Assembly: GCA_015067495.1 (NCBI GenBank)
Contig: SVMI01000002.1
Location: 1-64,000, forward strand
Source: Oscillospiraceae bacterium
GTDB lineage: Bacteria > Bacillota > Clostridia > Oscillospirales > Oscillospiraceae
Length of the DNA stretch: 64,000 nucleotides
Reading direction: 5' to 3'
Below the pieces are notes generated by a model, which saw only the letters and a program-made list of their open reading frames with translations, was not told the origin of the DNA and searched no databases. The position numbers and the translations under genes were made by a program. Of the stretch, positions 9,072 to 18,634 are shown piece by piece (within the stretch, counting starts at the first letter, position 1; every line of letters begins with the position of its first letter).

Positions 9072-9878
9072 TCACAGAGAGAATTGTCCCAGCACGATCA
9101 CCGCGGCAAGCAGTATCGCTCCTGCAGCAAAAGACAGCAGATCATGGCGCTTGTAGCGCAGCAATTTCATCTTCGTTCTGCCTTCACCGCCATGATAGCA
9201 GCGGCACTCCATCGCTGTCGCCAGATCGTCCGCACGGCGGAAAGCACTGATAAACAGCGGCACAAGGATCGGGATCAATGCCTTGACACGCTCCATCAGC
9301 TTGCCGGTCTCGAAATCGGCGCCGCGTGCTTTCTGAGCGGACATGATCTTGTCTGTCTCCTCGATCAACGTCGGGATAAACCGAAGGGCGATGCACATCA
9401 TCATCGCTAATTCATGAACAGGAACCTTGACAAATTTCAGCGGAGACAGAAGGGACTCCAAGCCATCGGTCAGGGCGATGGGCGATGTGGTATAGGTCAG
9501 CAAAAATGTGCAGGTGATCAGCATCAGGATACGTGCCAGCATAAAAAACGCCCGCACAACACCCTCCAGTGTGATCGTGATCACCCAGAAGTGGACGAGA
9601 ACCGTCTCGCCGGGGGTCATCAAAAGATTCAGGATCGCCGTAAAGACCAGAATAAATACAAGCGGCTTCATGCCCCGCAGGAATGCCTTTCCGGGTACGC
9701 CGGAGATGCCGATAACGCTAAGCAGAAACACCAGCATGATGCCATAGGAAATAAAACCGTCCGCCATAAACAGCGCTACGATATACACAACCAGCAGTAG
9801 CAGCTTTGTGCGCGGATCAAGGCGATGGATCACAGAATTTCCCGGGAAATACTGACCGAGGGTAATGTCCTTAAGCAT
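9072..9878 (-). CDS. ecfT: Energy-coupling factor transporter transmembrane protein EcfT
   Basis: HRLDPRTKLLLL; ALRFIPTLIEETDKIMSAQKARGADFETG. Confidence 0.95.
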   Translation of the reverse strand: MLKDITLGQYFPGNSVIHRLDPRTKLLLLVVYIVALFMADGFISYGIMLVFLLSVIGISGVPGKAFLRGMKPLVFILVFTAILNLLMTPGETVLVHFWVITITLEGVVRAFFMLARILMLITCTFLLTYTTSPIALTDGLESLLSPLKFVKVPVHELAMMMCIALRFIPTLIEETDKIMSAQKARGADFETGKLMERVKALIPILVPLFISAFRRADDLATAMECRCYHGGEGRTKMKLLRYKRHDLLSFAAGAILLAAVIVLGQFSL

Positions 9879-10731
9879 GGATCACGCCTCCTTTCAAGGC
9901 TTCGATCGCCTGCTCGGTGGTGTAGACCAGCGGCACATCCATCCCCTGCTCCTGCAGCTGCAGGAATACCCGCGTGATGGGAGGAATGTCAAGACCCATC
10001 TGCAAAAGCTCGCGGGAATGGGCAAAAACCTCACTGGGCGTTCCGTCCATCGCAAGCTTCGCGCCGTTCATGACGAGAAGTCTGTCCGTCATCCGGGCAA
10101 CATCCGCCATGGAATGGCTGACCATCAGGACAGTCGCGTTTTTTGCTTTGCGATAATTGTCGATATTCTGCAGAATATCCTCACGTCCCGCAGGATCAAG
10201 ACCTGCTGTGGGTTCGTCAAGAATGAGTACCTTCGGCTCCATGGCGATCACGCCGGCAATGGCAACCCGGCGCTTCTGTCCGCCGGACAGATCAAAGGGC
10301 GATACCTGCAGCATCTCCTCCGTCAGACCAACGAAGCCGGCAGCCTCACGCACACGTCGGTCGATCTCTTCCTCGCTTAAACGCATATTCTTCGGCCCGA
10401 ATGCAATATCCCGGTAGACTGTTTCTTCAAAAAGCTGGTATTCCGGGTATTGGAAGACAAGGCCCACCTGAAAGCGCGCCTGACGGGTAATCTTCTTATC
10501 AGACCAGATATCGACTCCATCGAGCAGCACCTTGCCCGATGTCGGCTTGAGCAGACCGTTCATGTGCTGCATCAGGGTGGATTTACCTGAGCCGGTATGA
10601 CCGATCACGCCGATAAATTCGCCCTGCTCAATGCGGATGCTGACATCGTCAAGAGCGGTATGCTCAAAGGGTGTGCCGATACTGTAAATATGTGTCAGAT
10701 TCTGTATTTCTAAAACCGGTGCCAATGGCAT
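9871..10731 (-). CDS. ecfA2: Energy-coupling factor ATPase EcfA2
   Basis: Walker A GHTGSGKST, LSGGQKRR, Walker B; paired with ecfA1/ecfT. Confidence 0.93.
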   Translation of the reverse strand: MPLAPVLEIQNLTHIYSIGTPFEHTALDDVSIRIEQGEFIGVIGHTGSGKSTLMQHMNGLLKPTSGKVLLDGVDIWSDKKITRQARFQVGLVFQYPEYQLFEETVYRDIAFGPKNMRLSEEEIDRRVREAAGFVGLTEEMLQVSPFDLSGGQKRRVAIAGVIAMEPKVLILDEPTAGLDPAGREDILQNIDNYRKAKNATVLMVSHSMADVARMTDRLLVMNGAKLAMDGTPSEVFAHSRELLQMGLDIPPITRVFLQLQEQGMDVPLVYTTEQAIEALKGGVIHA

Positions 10732-10745
10732 TCACCTCCGGCGCG

Positions 10746-11594
10746 TCAGACCTTCATATGCTCCAAAAGTGTCTGCGCGCATTCCTCGGGGCTCAATCTG
10801 TCAAGGGGCAGATCCGCGCCCAATTTGTTTAATTCATAACAAAGCTCCACCGTCTCCGGCGCAGCAAGACCAATCCGATGCAAAAGCTCTACCTGCGAGA
10901 AGACCTGCTTTGGTGCGCCGTCCGCGGCGACTTTGCCCTTGTGCAACACCACCACACGCTGCGCCTGTGCTGCCTCATCCATGTGATGGGTGATCAGGAT
11001 CACTGTAATCCCCTTCTCGCGGTTGAGCCGCAGGATGGTGTCCATGACCTCACGACGACCTTTGGGATCGAGCATCGCTGTGGGCTCGTCCAAAACAATG
11101 CACTTGGGCTCCATAGCGATGATACCCGCGATCGCGACACGCTGTTTCTGACCGCCAGACAAAAGGTGCGGTGCATGTTCCCGGTATTCGTACATCCCTA
11201 CCTGCTTCAGCGCGCTGTCGACTCTTCTGCGGATCTCAGGGCTGGCGACACCAAGATTTTCAGGTCCGAAGGCAACATCCTCCTCCACAACATTCGCAAC
11301 GATCTGATTGTCGGGATTCTGGAAAACCATGCCGGTCATGCGGCGGATGTTGATGAGGTTTTCCTCATCGACGGTATTCAAACCAAAAACATGTACTGTA
11401 CCGCCCACCGGCAAGAGGATCGAATTGAAATGCTTTGCAAGGGTAGATTTGCCGCAGCCGTTGCCGCCCAGAACCGCAACAAAGCTCCCCTCCTCAACGG
11501 AGAGGTTGAGATCTTCAAATACCACAACGCCCGGTGCGCTGTCTGCGCCAGGATACGTGTACGCAAGATGGGAAACGTTAATTGCAATGCTCAA
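10746..11594 (-). CDS. ecfA1: Energy-coupling factor ATPase EcfA1
   Basis: GGNGCGKST, FQNPDNQIVANVVEEDVAFGPENLG, LSGGQKQR. Confidence 0.93.
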   Translation of the reverse strand: MSIAINVSHLAYTYPGADSAPGVVVFEDLNLSVEEGSFVAVLGGNGCGKSTLAKHFNSILLPVGGTVHVFGLNTVDEENLINIRRMTGMVFQNPDNQIVANVVEEDVAFGPENLGVASPEIRRRVDSALKQVGMYEYREHAPHLLSGGQKQRVAIAGIIAMEPKCIVLDEPTAMLDPKGRREVMDTILRLNREKGITVILITHHMDEAAQAQRVVVLHKGKVAADGAPKQVFSQVELLHRIGLAAPETVELCYELNKLGADLPLDRLSPEECAQTLLEHMKV

Positions 11595-11609
11595 AAAGCA
11601 TTCCTCCTA

Positions 11610-12476
11610 TCAGGGTGTCCATCTGCCTGTAGATCCGCAGGGCAGCATAATGCCCGTGGAAGCTACCGGCAAGCCAAGCTCGCCGACTTGTGTTTTACCG
11701 CCATGCTCCGCACCGAAGACAACGTCAGTCGCATAACCGACTGCCGAGGGTGCAAGACCGGTGGTATAGGAATTGATGATCACAAACAGCGGGTTATCGG
11801 TCAGGAGCTTCGCTGTTTCCAAAAGGAACGGATAGAAGCTGGTCTCCATCTTCCAGATCTCACCGCTGGGACCCCGTCCGTAGCTGGGAGGGTCCATGAT
11901 AATGCCGTCATAACGGCGACCGCGGCGGATCTCACGCTGGATAAACTTGCCGCAATCATCCACGATCCAGTGGATCGGCTTGTCTGCAAGTCCGCTGGCT
12001 TGTGCGTTTTCCTTTGCCCACGCCACCATGCCCTTGGATGCATCCACATGGTAGACCTCTGCCCCGCCGGCAGCGGCAGACAAGGTCGCGCCGCCGGAAT
12101 AGGCAAACAGATTCAGCACCCGCACGGGTCTTCCGGCAGAGGCGACCTTATCCCGGATAAAATCCCAGTTGGCAGCCTGTTCCGGGAAGACGCCGGTGTG
12201 CTTAAAATTCATGGGCTTGACGTTAAAGGTCAGGTAATCCTTGTAATGGATCTGCCAGCGCTCCGGCAGGTGATGGTCAGACCAGTGACCTCCGCCGGTA
12301 TTGGAGCGCAAATAGCGTGCGTCATACTTACGCCAACCGGGATGCTCCTTGGGCGTATTCCAAATCACCTGCGGATCAGGTCGAACGAGGGTATACTTTC
12401 CCCATCGCTCCAAACGTTCACCGTCAGAGGTGTCGAGAACTTCATATTCCTTCCATTCATCGGATAACCAGATCAT
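11610..12476 (-). CDS. Class I SAM-dependent methyltransferase, rRNA methyltransferase-like
   Basis: VLNLFAYSGGATLSAAAGGAEVYHVDASKGMVAWAKENAQASGL; MDPPSYGRGP. Confidence 0.88.
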   Translation of the reverse strand: MIWLSDEWKEYEVLDTSDGERLERWGKYTLVRPDPQVIWNTPKEHPGWRKYDARYLRSNTGGGHWSDHHLPERWQIHYKDYLTFNVKPMNFKHTGVFPEQAANWDFIRDKVASAGRPVRVLNLFAYSGGATLSAAAGGAEVYHVDASKGMVAWAKENAQASGLADKPIHWIVDDCGKFIQREIRRGRRYDGIIMDPPSYGRGPSGEIWKMETSFYPFLLETAKLLTDNPLFVIINSYTTGLAPSAVGYATDVVFGAEHGGKTQVGELGLPVASTGIMLPCGSTGRWTP

Positions 12477-12499
12477 AGCGATCTCCTTTGTGATAATGT

Positions 12500-15280
12500 T
12501 TACGGTTCACCTGCGGTCGGATCCGTTTCCGTGGGATCGGTGGGGTCTGTGGGCAGAATGACCGGCTTGTGGACATGACAGACGATATAGGGCAAATCAA
12601 TGCCGATATTCTTATTGTCCTCGAAGCCATGGAACGGCAGGGGTTCACCGTTTTTGTCCACAAGATAGATATAATTTTCCCTGCTGTGGGATTGCCACAG
12701 ACCTGCTTTGCTTGCGGCGAAAATGTCCTTTACTTCCGCAGCAGTCATTTTGACCAGCGCACGCTTTGTGGTGGATGTGCAGCCACCGTGAGCAGCGGTC
12801 TTGCAAACCAGACAGTAATCAACCACCACGTGGCAATCGCAGGTTTCTGTCGGCACATCCTCGGGGTAGACCATTGCGGATTCCACCCGATCAATACCAT
12901 ATTCGGCAGTTCTGACATCCAGCAGGCAGTCGCCGGTCGCAAGCTTGCCGCAATCAAGGCAAACGTTGACTTCCACCAGCTTGCTATCGTCATAAAGGGG
13001 CACAGATGTGCGTCCCTTGTGCAGCGGCTCCAGAACCTTTCGCCACAAATGGGCTGCGGGGTTACCGCCGGGATTCAGACCCGTGATCGCTTCCGGAATC
13101 CGATAGCCACACCAAACCGCCGCGGTATACTCACTGGTAAAGCCGCAGAACCAACGGTCGCGGAAGTTAGCGGTACTGCCGGTCTTGCCGCAGATGTCGA
13201 AATTCATGGTACGGAACTCGGCATCCGTGCCGGTACCGTATTCAACCGCGCTGTCAAGGCAGTAGTTGATATAGTTAACGGTCTTCGGGCTGATGATCTG
13301 GGTGCCGGTCTGCTCGTTGTTGACTATCAGCTGACCGTCAGAATTGTAAACCAAAGTAAAGGTACGGGCGTTGCGGTAAATGCCCATATTGGCGAAGGTT
13401 GCATAGGCATTGCACATATCACGGACTGTGATACCGATGGTCGGTGCGCCCATACCAAGGGGTGCCCAGCCCACGTCCGAAAAGACCTTGCCGGAAGAAT
13501 TGGTATAGGATTTGACCAATGTGGACAAGCCGAAGCGATCCTTCGCAAAGTTAAAGCTGTACTCCAGACCCATAATGTCCAGACTGTTGACCGCGACAGC
13601 ATTGACAGAATTCGTGATGCCCTGCAGTACCGTACGGCTCAGCTGATACTCACGGTTGTCATTTCTGGGGAACGGAATCTGGGTCTTCTTCTCCGCATTT
13701 GGATCCTGCTTGGGATCGTCCGTATAGTAAAGAGGCATATCCTTAACAACGGACGCAGGGGTCAGCGCGCCAAGCTCAAAGGCAGGGGCATAAACCGTAA
13801 GAGGCTTCAGGGAAGAACCGGGCTGCAGCTTTGCGTCCGTCGCACAGCTGTACGCATCATGATCCACCTTCTCGCCTACGCCGCCCGCCATAGCAACGAT
13901 GTCGCCGGTCTTATTATCGATGACAACAATGCCGGAATCCAGCTGCTGCAAGCTGTTGGTATCAGGAATCTGACTCAGATCCGTATAGATCTTGTCCACC
14001 TGATTCTGAACTCTCATATCAAGAGTCGTATAGATGTGCAGACCGCTCTGACAAACCAGACGCTTGTAGTCAGCACGCAACGCTTCGCCCGCATCGCCGG
14101 AAGTGTTCCAGTCATAGCCTGCGCGCTCACACAGCGTCTTTGCTACCTCTTCAAGAACAACATCAACGAACCATGAGTAAACTTCCTGTGTTGCATCACT
14201 GCCGATGGCAACCACTTGGTTGCACTGGGGGCAAATGTGGCGGTCATCCTCCGTGGTAATATAAGTGCCGATCTTTCCGTGGTAGTCGCAGGCCTCATTG
14301 GGGCAATCGGCGTACTTGTCCTCTTCATCGATGCCGCGCTTCAAAACGATATTCTCGCTGTCCTTCAGTGCCTGAGCGTATTCCTCATCCGTCAGCCAAC
14401 CGTATTCACGCATCATGTAGAGCGTATCCTCACGGCGGCGCTTATTGCGCTCCATGCCGTTAAGCTGCTCATCCTTGTAATTATCCAGCGTTTCGCGGTA
14501 AGGGTTAAAGAGCGACGGATTGTTGGTGATACTGATCAGTGCCGCACACTCCGCTGCGTTTAGATCCTCCAGTTCTTTTCCGAAATATTCCGCGGCAGCG
14601 GGCTTGATGCCCTGACAGCGGTTGCCCAGATAGATCTTATTGAGATACCACTCAATGATAAACTCCTTATCATACCGCTTTTCAAACTCGGTGGCACGGA
14701 AGATCTCCTGCACCTTACGCTGAACCGTAACGTCGTCAGCCTTCTCGTCGTACTCCAGCATCAGATTCTTGATCAGCTGCTGGGTGATGGACGAACCGCC
14801 AAATTCACGGGCACCGCCGATGAACATGTTGACACACGCCTTGAGCGTTGGGATCCAGTCGACACCCTGATGCTCAAAGAAACGGTGATCCTCGATCGCG
14901 ACCGCGGCATAAACAAGGGCTTCGGGAATCTGATCATAGGGTACCCAGTCCGAGTCAATGTCTGCATGGAGTCGCTGCAGCACCTGGATCTCTCCATCAG
15001 CATCAATATAATACATGAAGGAATTGCCGGTCTGGTCAAAATCCTCCATCACCAGCTCGGAATTGGGGAGGACATCTGTCTCCAAATAATCCGCAAGGAT
15101 TCCGATAAAAGCAAACAGACAGATGGCAGTGATCGCCAGCACCGTTGCCAGTGAGGCAAGGATGATCTTTATAACAGAATAGACCGCAACCCAGCCGCCG
15201 CGAGCCATCTGCAGACCCGAACCGGGCTTCCATGATTGTCTGGTCACCTTTCTGACGTTTTCATTTTGTTCCTGAGACAT
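12500..15280 (-). CDS. Class A penicillin-binding protein (GT51 + transpeptidase), with Cys-rich insertion and tail
   Basis: EDHRFFEHQGVDW, FGGSSITQQLIKNL; SSLKPLTVYAPAFE, KTGSTANFRDRWFCG. Extra CPNEACDYHG...CPQC and C-terminal CLDCG/CLVC segments. Confidence 0.93.
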   Translation of the reverse strand: MSQEQNENVRKVTRQSWKPGSGLQMARGGWVAVYSVIKIILASLATVLAITAICLFAFIGILADYLETDVLPNSELVMEDFDQTGNSFMYYIDADGEIQVLQRLHADIDSDWVPYDQIPEALVYAAVAIEDHRFFEHQGVDWIPTLKACVNMFIGGAREFGGSSITQQLIKNLMLEYDEKADDVTVQRKVQEIFRATEFEKRYDKEFIIEWYLNKIYLGNRCQGIKPAAAEYFGKELEDLNAAECAALISITNNPSLFNPYRETLDNYKDEQLNGMERNKRRREDTLYMMREYGWLTDEEYAQALKDSENIVLKRGIDEEDKYADCPNEACDYHGKIGTYITTEDDRHICPQCNQVVAIGSDATQEVYSWFVDVVLEEVAKTLCERAGYDWNTSGDAGEALRADYKRLVCQSGLHIYTTLDMRVQNQVDKIYTDLSQIPDTNSLQQLDSGIVVIDNKTGDIVAMAGGVGEKVDHDAYSCATDAKLQPGSSLKPLTVYAPAFELGALTPASVVKDMPLYYTDDPKQDPNAEKKTQIPFPRNDNREYQLSRTVLQGITNSVNAVAVNSLDIMGLEYSFNFAKDRFGLSTLVKSYTNSSGKVFSDVGWAPLGMGAPTIGITVRDMCNAYATFANMGIYRNARTFTLVYNSDGQLIVNNEQTGTQIISPKTVNYINYCLDSAVEYGTGTDAEFRTMNFDICGKTGSTANFRDRWFCGFTSEYTAAVWCGYRIPEAITGLNPGGNPAAHLWRKVLEPLHKGRTSVPLYDDSKLVEVNVCLDCGKLATGDCLLDVRTAEYGIDRVESAMVYPEDVPTETCDCHVVVDYCLVCKTAAHGGCTSTTKRALVKMTAAEVKDIFAASKAGLWQSHSRENYIYLVDKNGEPLPFHGFEDNKNIGIDLPYIVCHVHKPVILPTDPTDPTETDPTAGEP

Positions 15281-15451
15281 TGTGAAACCTCCTAAAACTG
15301 CGGTGGAAATTGTTTGCGCTATAAGCAGTCTGCGTCATTGCATAGGTTTAGTTGTATAATTATAGCATACCCCAATCAAAAACGAAAGACCCAATTTGTT
15401 AATAATCTGAAAAAATCCTGATATACTAAAACCGAAAAGAGGTAAAGAACA

Positions 15452-15682
15452 ATGAAACTCAAAAAAATGATCGCATCAGTCCTGCTGTTCGGCTTCCTGC
15501 TCGGTGTTTATGAGGGCAATGTCGCCGTGTGGATGGACGGTAAAAAAGAGCCTGTACGTGTATTCCCCTACAGCGTAACGCTGTTGCCGCAGCGGGATCA
15601 GAAGCGTCTCGAGAAGGGGCTTCATTTCAATTCCATCGGAGAACTCAAGGATTTTATCGAAGATTATCTTTCAGGACGGTGA
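15452..15682 (+). CDS. Hypothetical small secreted or membrane protein (76 aa)
   Basis: AAAGAGGTAAAGAACA-ATG; N-terminal hydrophobic segment. Confidence 0.6.
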   Translation: MKLKKMIASVLLFGFLLGVYEGNVAVWMDGKKEPVRVFPYSVTLLPQRDQKRLEKGLHFNSIGELKDFIEDYLSGR

Positions 15683-15730
15683 ACATCCCGGAAACAGCCG
15701 CATAATATAATAATGTATCAAACAGGACAC

Positions 15731-15759
15731 TTGATTTTCTTCCCTTCATGCATTAAAAT
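15731..15759 (+). promoter_or_regulatory. Sigma-70/A-type promoter for the DUF1292 gene
   Basis: TTGATT-17 nt-TAAAAT. Confidence 0.55.
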
Positions 15760-15789
15760 ATAGACAGAGCATGTGAAGGAGGTATATCA

Positions 15790-16077
15790 ATGGACGATTT
15801 CTACGGCTCTGACTTCCTGACGATCGTCGATGAAGAAGGAACAGAATACGAGCTTGAAGTACTCGGTACCTTTGAATACAACGGTGCTGTGTACTATGCG
15901 GTTATTCCTGCGGATCACGACGAGGATGTTCTTGTTCATCTCGAGATCAGCATTCTCAAATCCGTTGAGGAAGACGGCGAGAGCATCCTCTGTGTGGTTG
16001 ATGACGAACAGGAGCTTCAGGCTGTCAACGATCTGATGATGGACGCCCTTTACAGCGACGAGGATACCGAAGAATAA
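15790..16077 (+). CDS. DUF1292 domain-containing protein
   Basis: LTIVDEEGTEYELEVLGTFEYNGAVYYAVIPA, a typical DUF1292 sequence; RBS GGAGG. Confidence 0.85.
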   Translation: MDDFYGSDFLTIVDEEGTEYELEVLGTFEYNGAVYYAVIPADHDEDVLVHLEISILKSVEEDGESILCVVDDEQELQAVNDLMMDALYSDEDTEE

Positions 16078-16087
16078 GCATTTTCCT

Positions 16088-16311
16088 GCTTGGTGCGTGA
16101 TGTGTTCTTTTGGACCCACATTTTATTCTTGGGATGTTAGTTTCTTTGCCGGATTGCAGACCTCCCGCCTGCGCTTTGACGTACGGTGGACGTTGGGAGC
16201 AGCTAAGGCACAGAGCGGCGACCCACCTGCCGATTCGTGCAGGTCATAAATGAATGCACACGGCCAAAGCGGGGTTTTGAGCATGGAGAACCAATGTTCT
16301 CCATGCTTTTT
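16088..16311 (+). ncRNA. ssrS: Probable 6S RNA (SsrS) with downstream intrinsic terminator
   Basis: No plausible ORF. A long closing stem can form between GCTTGGTGCGTG (16088 on) and CACACGGCCAAAGC (to 16270). Interior TGCCGGATTGCAGACCTCCCGCC...GTGGACGTTGGGAGCAGCTAAGGCACAGAGCGGCGACCCACCTG resembles clostridial 6S from memory. Terminator at 16281-16311. Confidence 0.6.
16281..16311 (+). terminator. Intrinsic terminator of the 6S-like RNA
   Basis: GCATGGAGAAC-CAAT-GTTCTCCATGC-TTTTT. Confidence 0.9.
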
Positions 16312-16375
16312 GCCGTTCAAATGCAGAAATATTGTAAACTTTTTTTATTTTTCACCCTACTTTGAAAGAAAACAC

Positions 16376-16404
16376 TTGCAAGAATCGATAACATCGGTTA
16401 TAAT
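16376..16404 (+). promoter_or_regulatory. Strong sigma-A-type promoter upstream of prsA-like gene
   Basis: TTGCAA-17 nt-TATAAT. Confidence 0.8.
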
Positions 16405-16466
16405 ACTGTGGTCTATGCGTAAATCCCGCATCGTAAAATGCATTACATTTGAGAGGAATTGATTAA

Positions 16467-18185
16467 ATGAGCGCATCCAGCAAGAAAAAGCTCCGTAAAG
16501 AGCAAATGGCCGCTAACCTGACTGAAAAGCAGCTTCAGGAGCAGCGTGAAGCCAAAAAGTTAAAGACTTACACCGTTACCTTCGCAATCGTAATGGTACT
16601 GGTCGTAGCCATCGTTCTCGGCGTTATTGTCGCGCCTTATGTTGAAGGTGCCCTGCGCAGCGGTTCCCATGCAGTTACCATCGGTGAGCATGAGCTGTCC
16701 GCTTCCGAACTGAGCTACTACTATGTCGACGCCATCTCTAACTATCACGACGAGGTCTACTCCCAGTACTATAGCTACTACGGCAACTACTGGTCCCTGA
16801 TGCTCGGCTTCGATACCACCAAGGCTCTCGACAAGCAGATCAAGGATCAGGAAAAGAATACGACATGGGCTGACTACTTCATCGACATTGCCATCGAGAA
16901 CGCAAAGAGCGTTTATGCACTGTATGACGATGCAATGTCCAAGAACTTCAAGATGTCTGAAGAGGATCAGAAGACCCTTGACAACAGCCTCGCTTCCCTG
17001 CCTACCTACGCAAAGTACAACGACTGCGACACTGTTAACGAGTACCTGCGTACGATTTACGGTCCCAGTGCAAACGAGAAGGAGTACGCTGAGTACTTCA
17101 CCATCACCTGCATTGCTTCCGCATACTACGACGATCATGCTGACTCCCTCGAGTACGAAGCAAAGGATTACCGTGCTTACGAAAACGAGAAGAAGCACAT
17201 GTACAACAGATACACCTTCGTCTACCACTCCCTGAACATGAGCTCCTATCTGGGCGAAGGCACCAAGGACGACAAGGGCAACACCACTTGGACTGACGAG
17301 GAAAAGAATGCAGCCCGTGAAAAGGTCAAGGCAGACATGGAAAAACTGAAGGCTGCCGGTATCACCAACAAGCTGACCTTCGACGAAGCTCTGCAGAGCC
17401 TCGATATTTACAAGTACGACAAGGACGGCAAGCCCGTTGCTGACGACAAGAAGACCACTGCCAAGGAATCCAAGGACACCTTCTATGACTACATGTACGT
17501 CAATGAAGCTGCCAAGAAGTGGATCATCGAGGAAGGCCGCAAGGACGGCGATCTGGGTGTCTTCCCCATCTATGACAGTGCAAGCGCCGAGGAAAAGGAC
17601 GAGAGCAAGAAGCTCGTCAACGGCTACTACATCGTTCTGTTCAACGAGTGCGATACCAACGAAGTTCTGATGGCTAACGTCCGCCACATCCTCGTTAAGT
17701 TCGAGGGCGGCACTAAGGACAAGGACGGCAACGTGACCTACTCCGACAAGGAAAAGCAGGCTGCCAAGACCGAAGCAGAGAAGCTCTACAAGGAATTCCA
17801 GGACAGCATTAAGGACGAGAAGGACATCGAGAAGATCGAGAAGAAGTTCTCCGAGCTGGCAAACAAGAAGAGCGATGACCAGAATGGCAAGGTCACCAAT
17901 GGTGGTCTGTACGAGGATATCTATCCCGGTCAGATGGTCGAACCCTTCGAGAAGTGGTGCTTCGAGGAAGGCCGCAAGACCGGCGACACCGGTCTGGTCG
18001 AGACGGAGTACGGCTGGCACATCATGTTCTACTCCTCCACCGATGAGCTGACCTACCGTGATTTCATGATCGAAAACGACATGATCGCAGACGACATGGA
18101 GAAGTGGCACGAAGATCTGCTCAAGAAGACCACCGCAACGATCGTCAACCTCACCTTTATGGAGTACGACATCGTCGTTGGCTAA
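16467..18185 (+). CDS. Membrane-anchored peptidylprolyl isomerase (PrsA/SurA-like, parvulin domain)
   Basis: N-terminal TM; parvulin-type VRHILVKFEGG...FSELANKKSDDQ...GGLYEDIYPGQMVEPFEKWCFE...GDTGLVETEYGWHIMFY. Confidence 0.88.
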   Translation: MSASSKKKLRKEQMAANLTEKQLQEQREAKKLKTYTVTFAIVMVLVVAIVLGVIVAPYVEGALRSGSHAVTIGEHELSASELSYYYVDAISNYHDEVYSQYYSYYGNYWSLMLGFDTTKALDKQIKDQEKNTTWADYFIDIAIENAKSVYALYDDAMSKNFKMSEEDQKTLDNSLASLPTYAKYNDCDTVNEYLRTIYGPSANEKEYAEYFTITCIASAYYDDHADSLEYEAKDYRAYENEKKHMYNRYTFVYHSLNMSSYLGEGTKDDKGNTTWTDEEKNAAREKVKADMEKLKAAGITNKLTFDEALQSLDIYKYDKDGKPVADDKKTTAKESKDTFYDYMYVNEAAKKWIIEEGRKDGDLGVFPIYDSASAEEKDESKKLVNGYYIVLFNECDTNEVLMANVRHILVKFEGGTKDKDGNVTYSDKEKQAAKTEAEKLYKEFQDSIKDEKDIEKIEKKFSELANKKSDDQNGKVTNGGLYEDIYPGQMVEPFEKWCFEEGRKTGDTGLVETEYGWHIMFYSSTDELTYRDFMIENDMIADDMEKWHEDLLKKTTATIVNLTFMEYDIVVG

Positions 18186-18195
18186 TGGAATACCC

Positions 18196-18225
18196 GATCC
18201 GGGTCCTTTGGGACCCGGATCTTTT
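18196..18225 (+). terminator. Intrinsic terminator
   Basis: GATCCGGGTCC-TTTG-GGACCCGGATC-TTTT. Confidence 0.9.
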
Positions 18226-18277
18226 CGTTTGTATACCCATTCCCTATTTTGGGAAACCTCATTTCAGGAGGGATCAT

Positions 18278-18634
18278 ATGGGAACAGCAAACAAATGGAA
18301 ACTTGCATCAATCGGATTTGCAGCAGGTTGTATCAACGGATTACTGGGTGCCGGCGGCGGTATGCTCCTCGTCCCCTTGCTTACCTTTCTGGATTCTGAT
18401 GATGCCGCTGTCTTTATGAAATCTGTTGCGATCATGCTGCCGCTGTGCGTTGTGTCCCTTGGAATTTCACCGGGATACACCGCACTGCCGTGGAAAGATG
18501 CACTGCCCTATCTCATCGGGGCAATTCCCGGAGCGTTATTGGCAGGCGTGTTGGCAAAAAAGATCCCGGTGAAGTGGCTTCACCGGGGACTTGGAATTAT
18601 GATCTTATGGGGTGGCGTGCGGTATTTATGCTGA
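18278..18634 (+). CDS. TauE/SafE-like half-size membrane protein, N-half
   Basis: RBS AGGAGGG; GFAAGCINGLLGAGGGMLLVPLL TauE-type signature; 118 aa only. Confidence 0.8.
   Translation: MGTANKWKLASIGFAAGCINGLLGAGGGMLLVPLLTFLDSDDAAVFMKSVAIMLPLCVVSLGISPGYTALPWKDALPYLIGAIPGALLAGVLAKKIPVKWLHRGLGIMILWGGVRYLC

Noticed and set aside
16123-16320. 65-aa minus-strand ORF
   Set aside because: Lies across the 6S-like RNA and terminator; no RBS or recognisable sequence.
16560-18110. 516-aa minus-strand ORF antisense to the prsA-like gene
   Set aside because: Valine/leucine-rich complement of a Lys/Asp/Glu-rich coding sequence, so a composition artefact.
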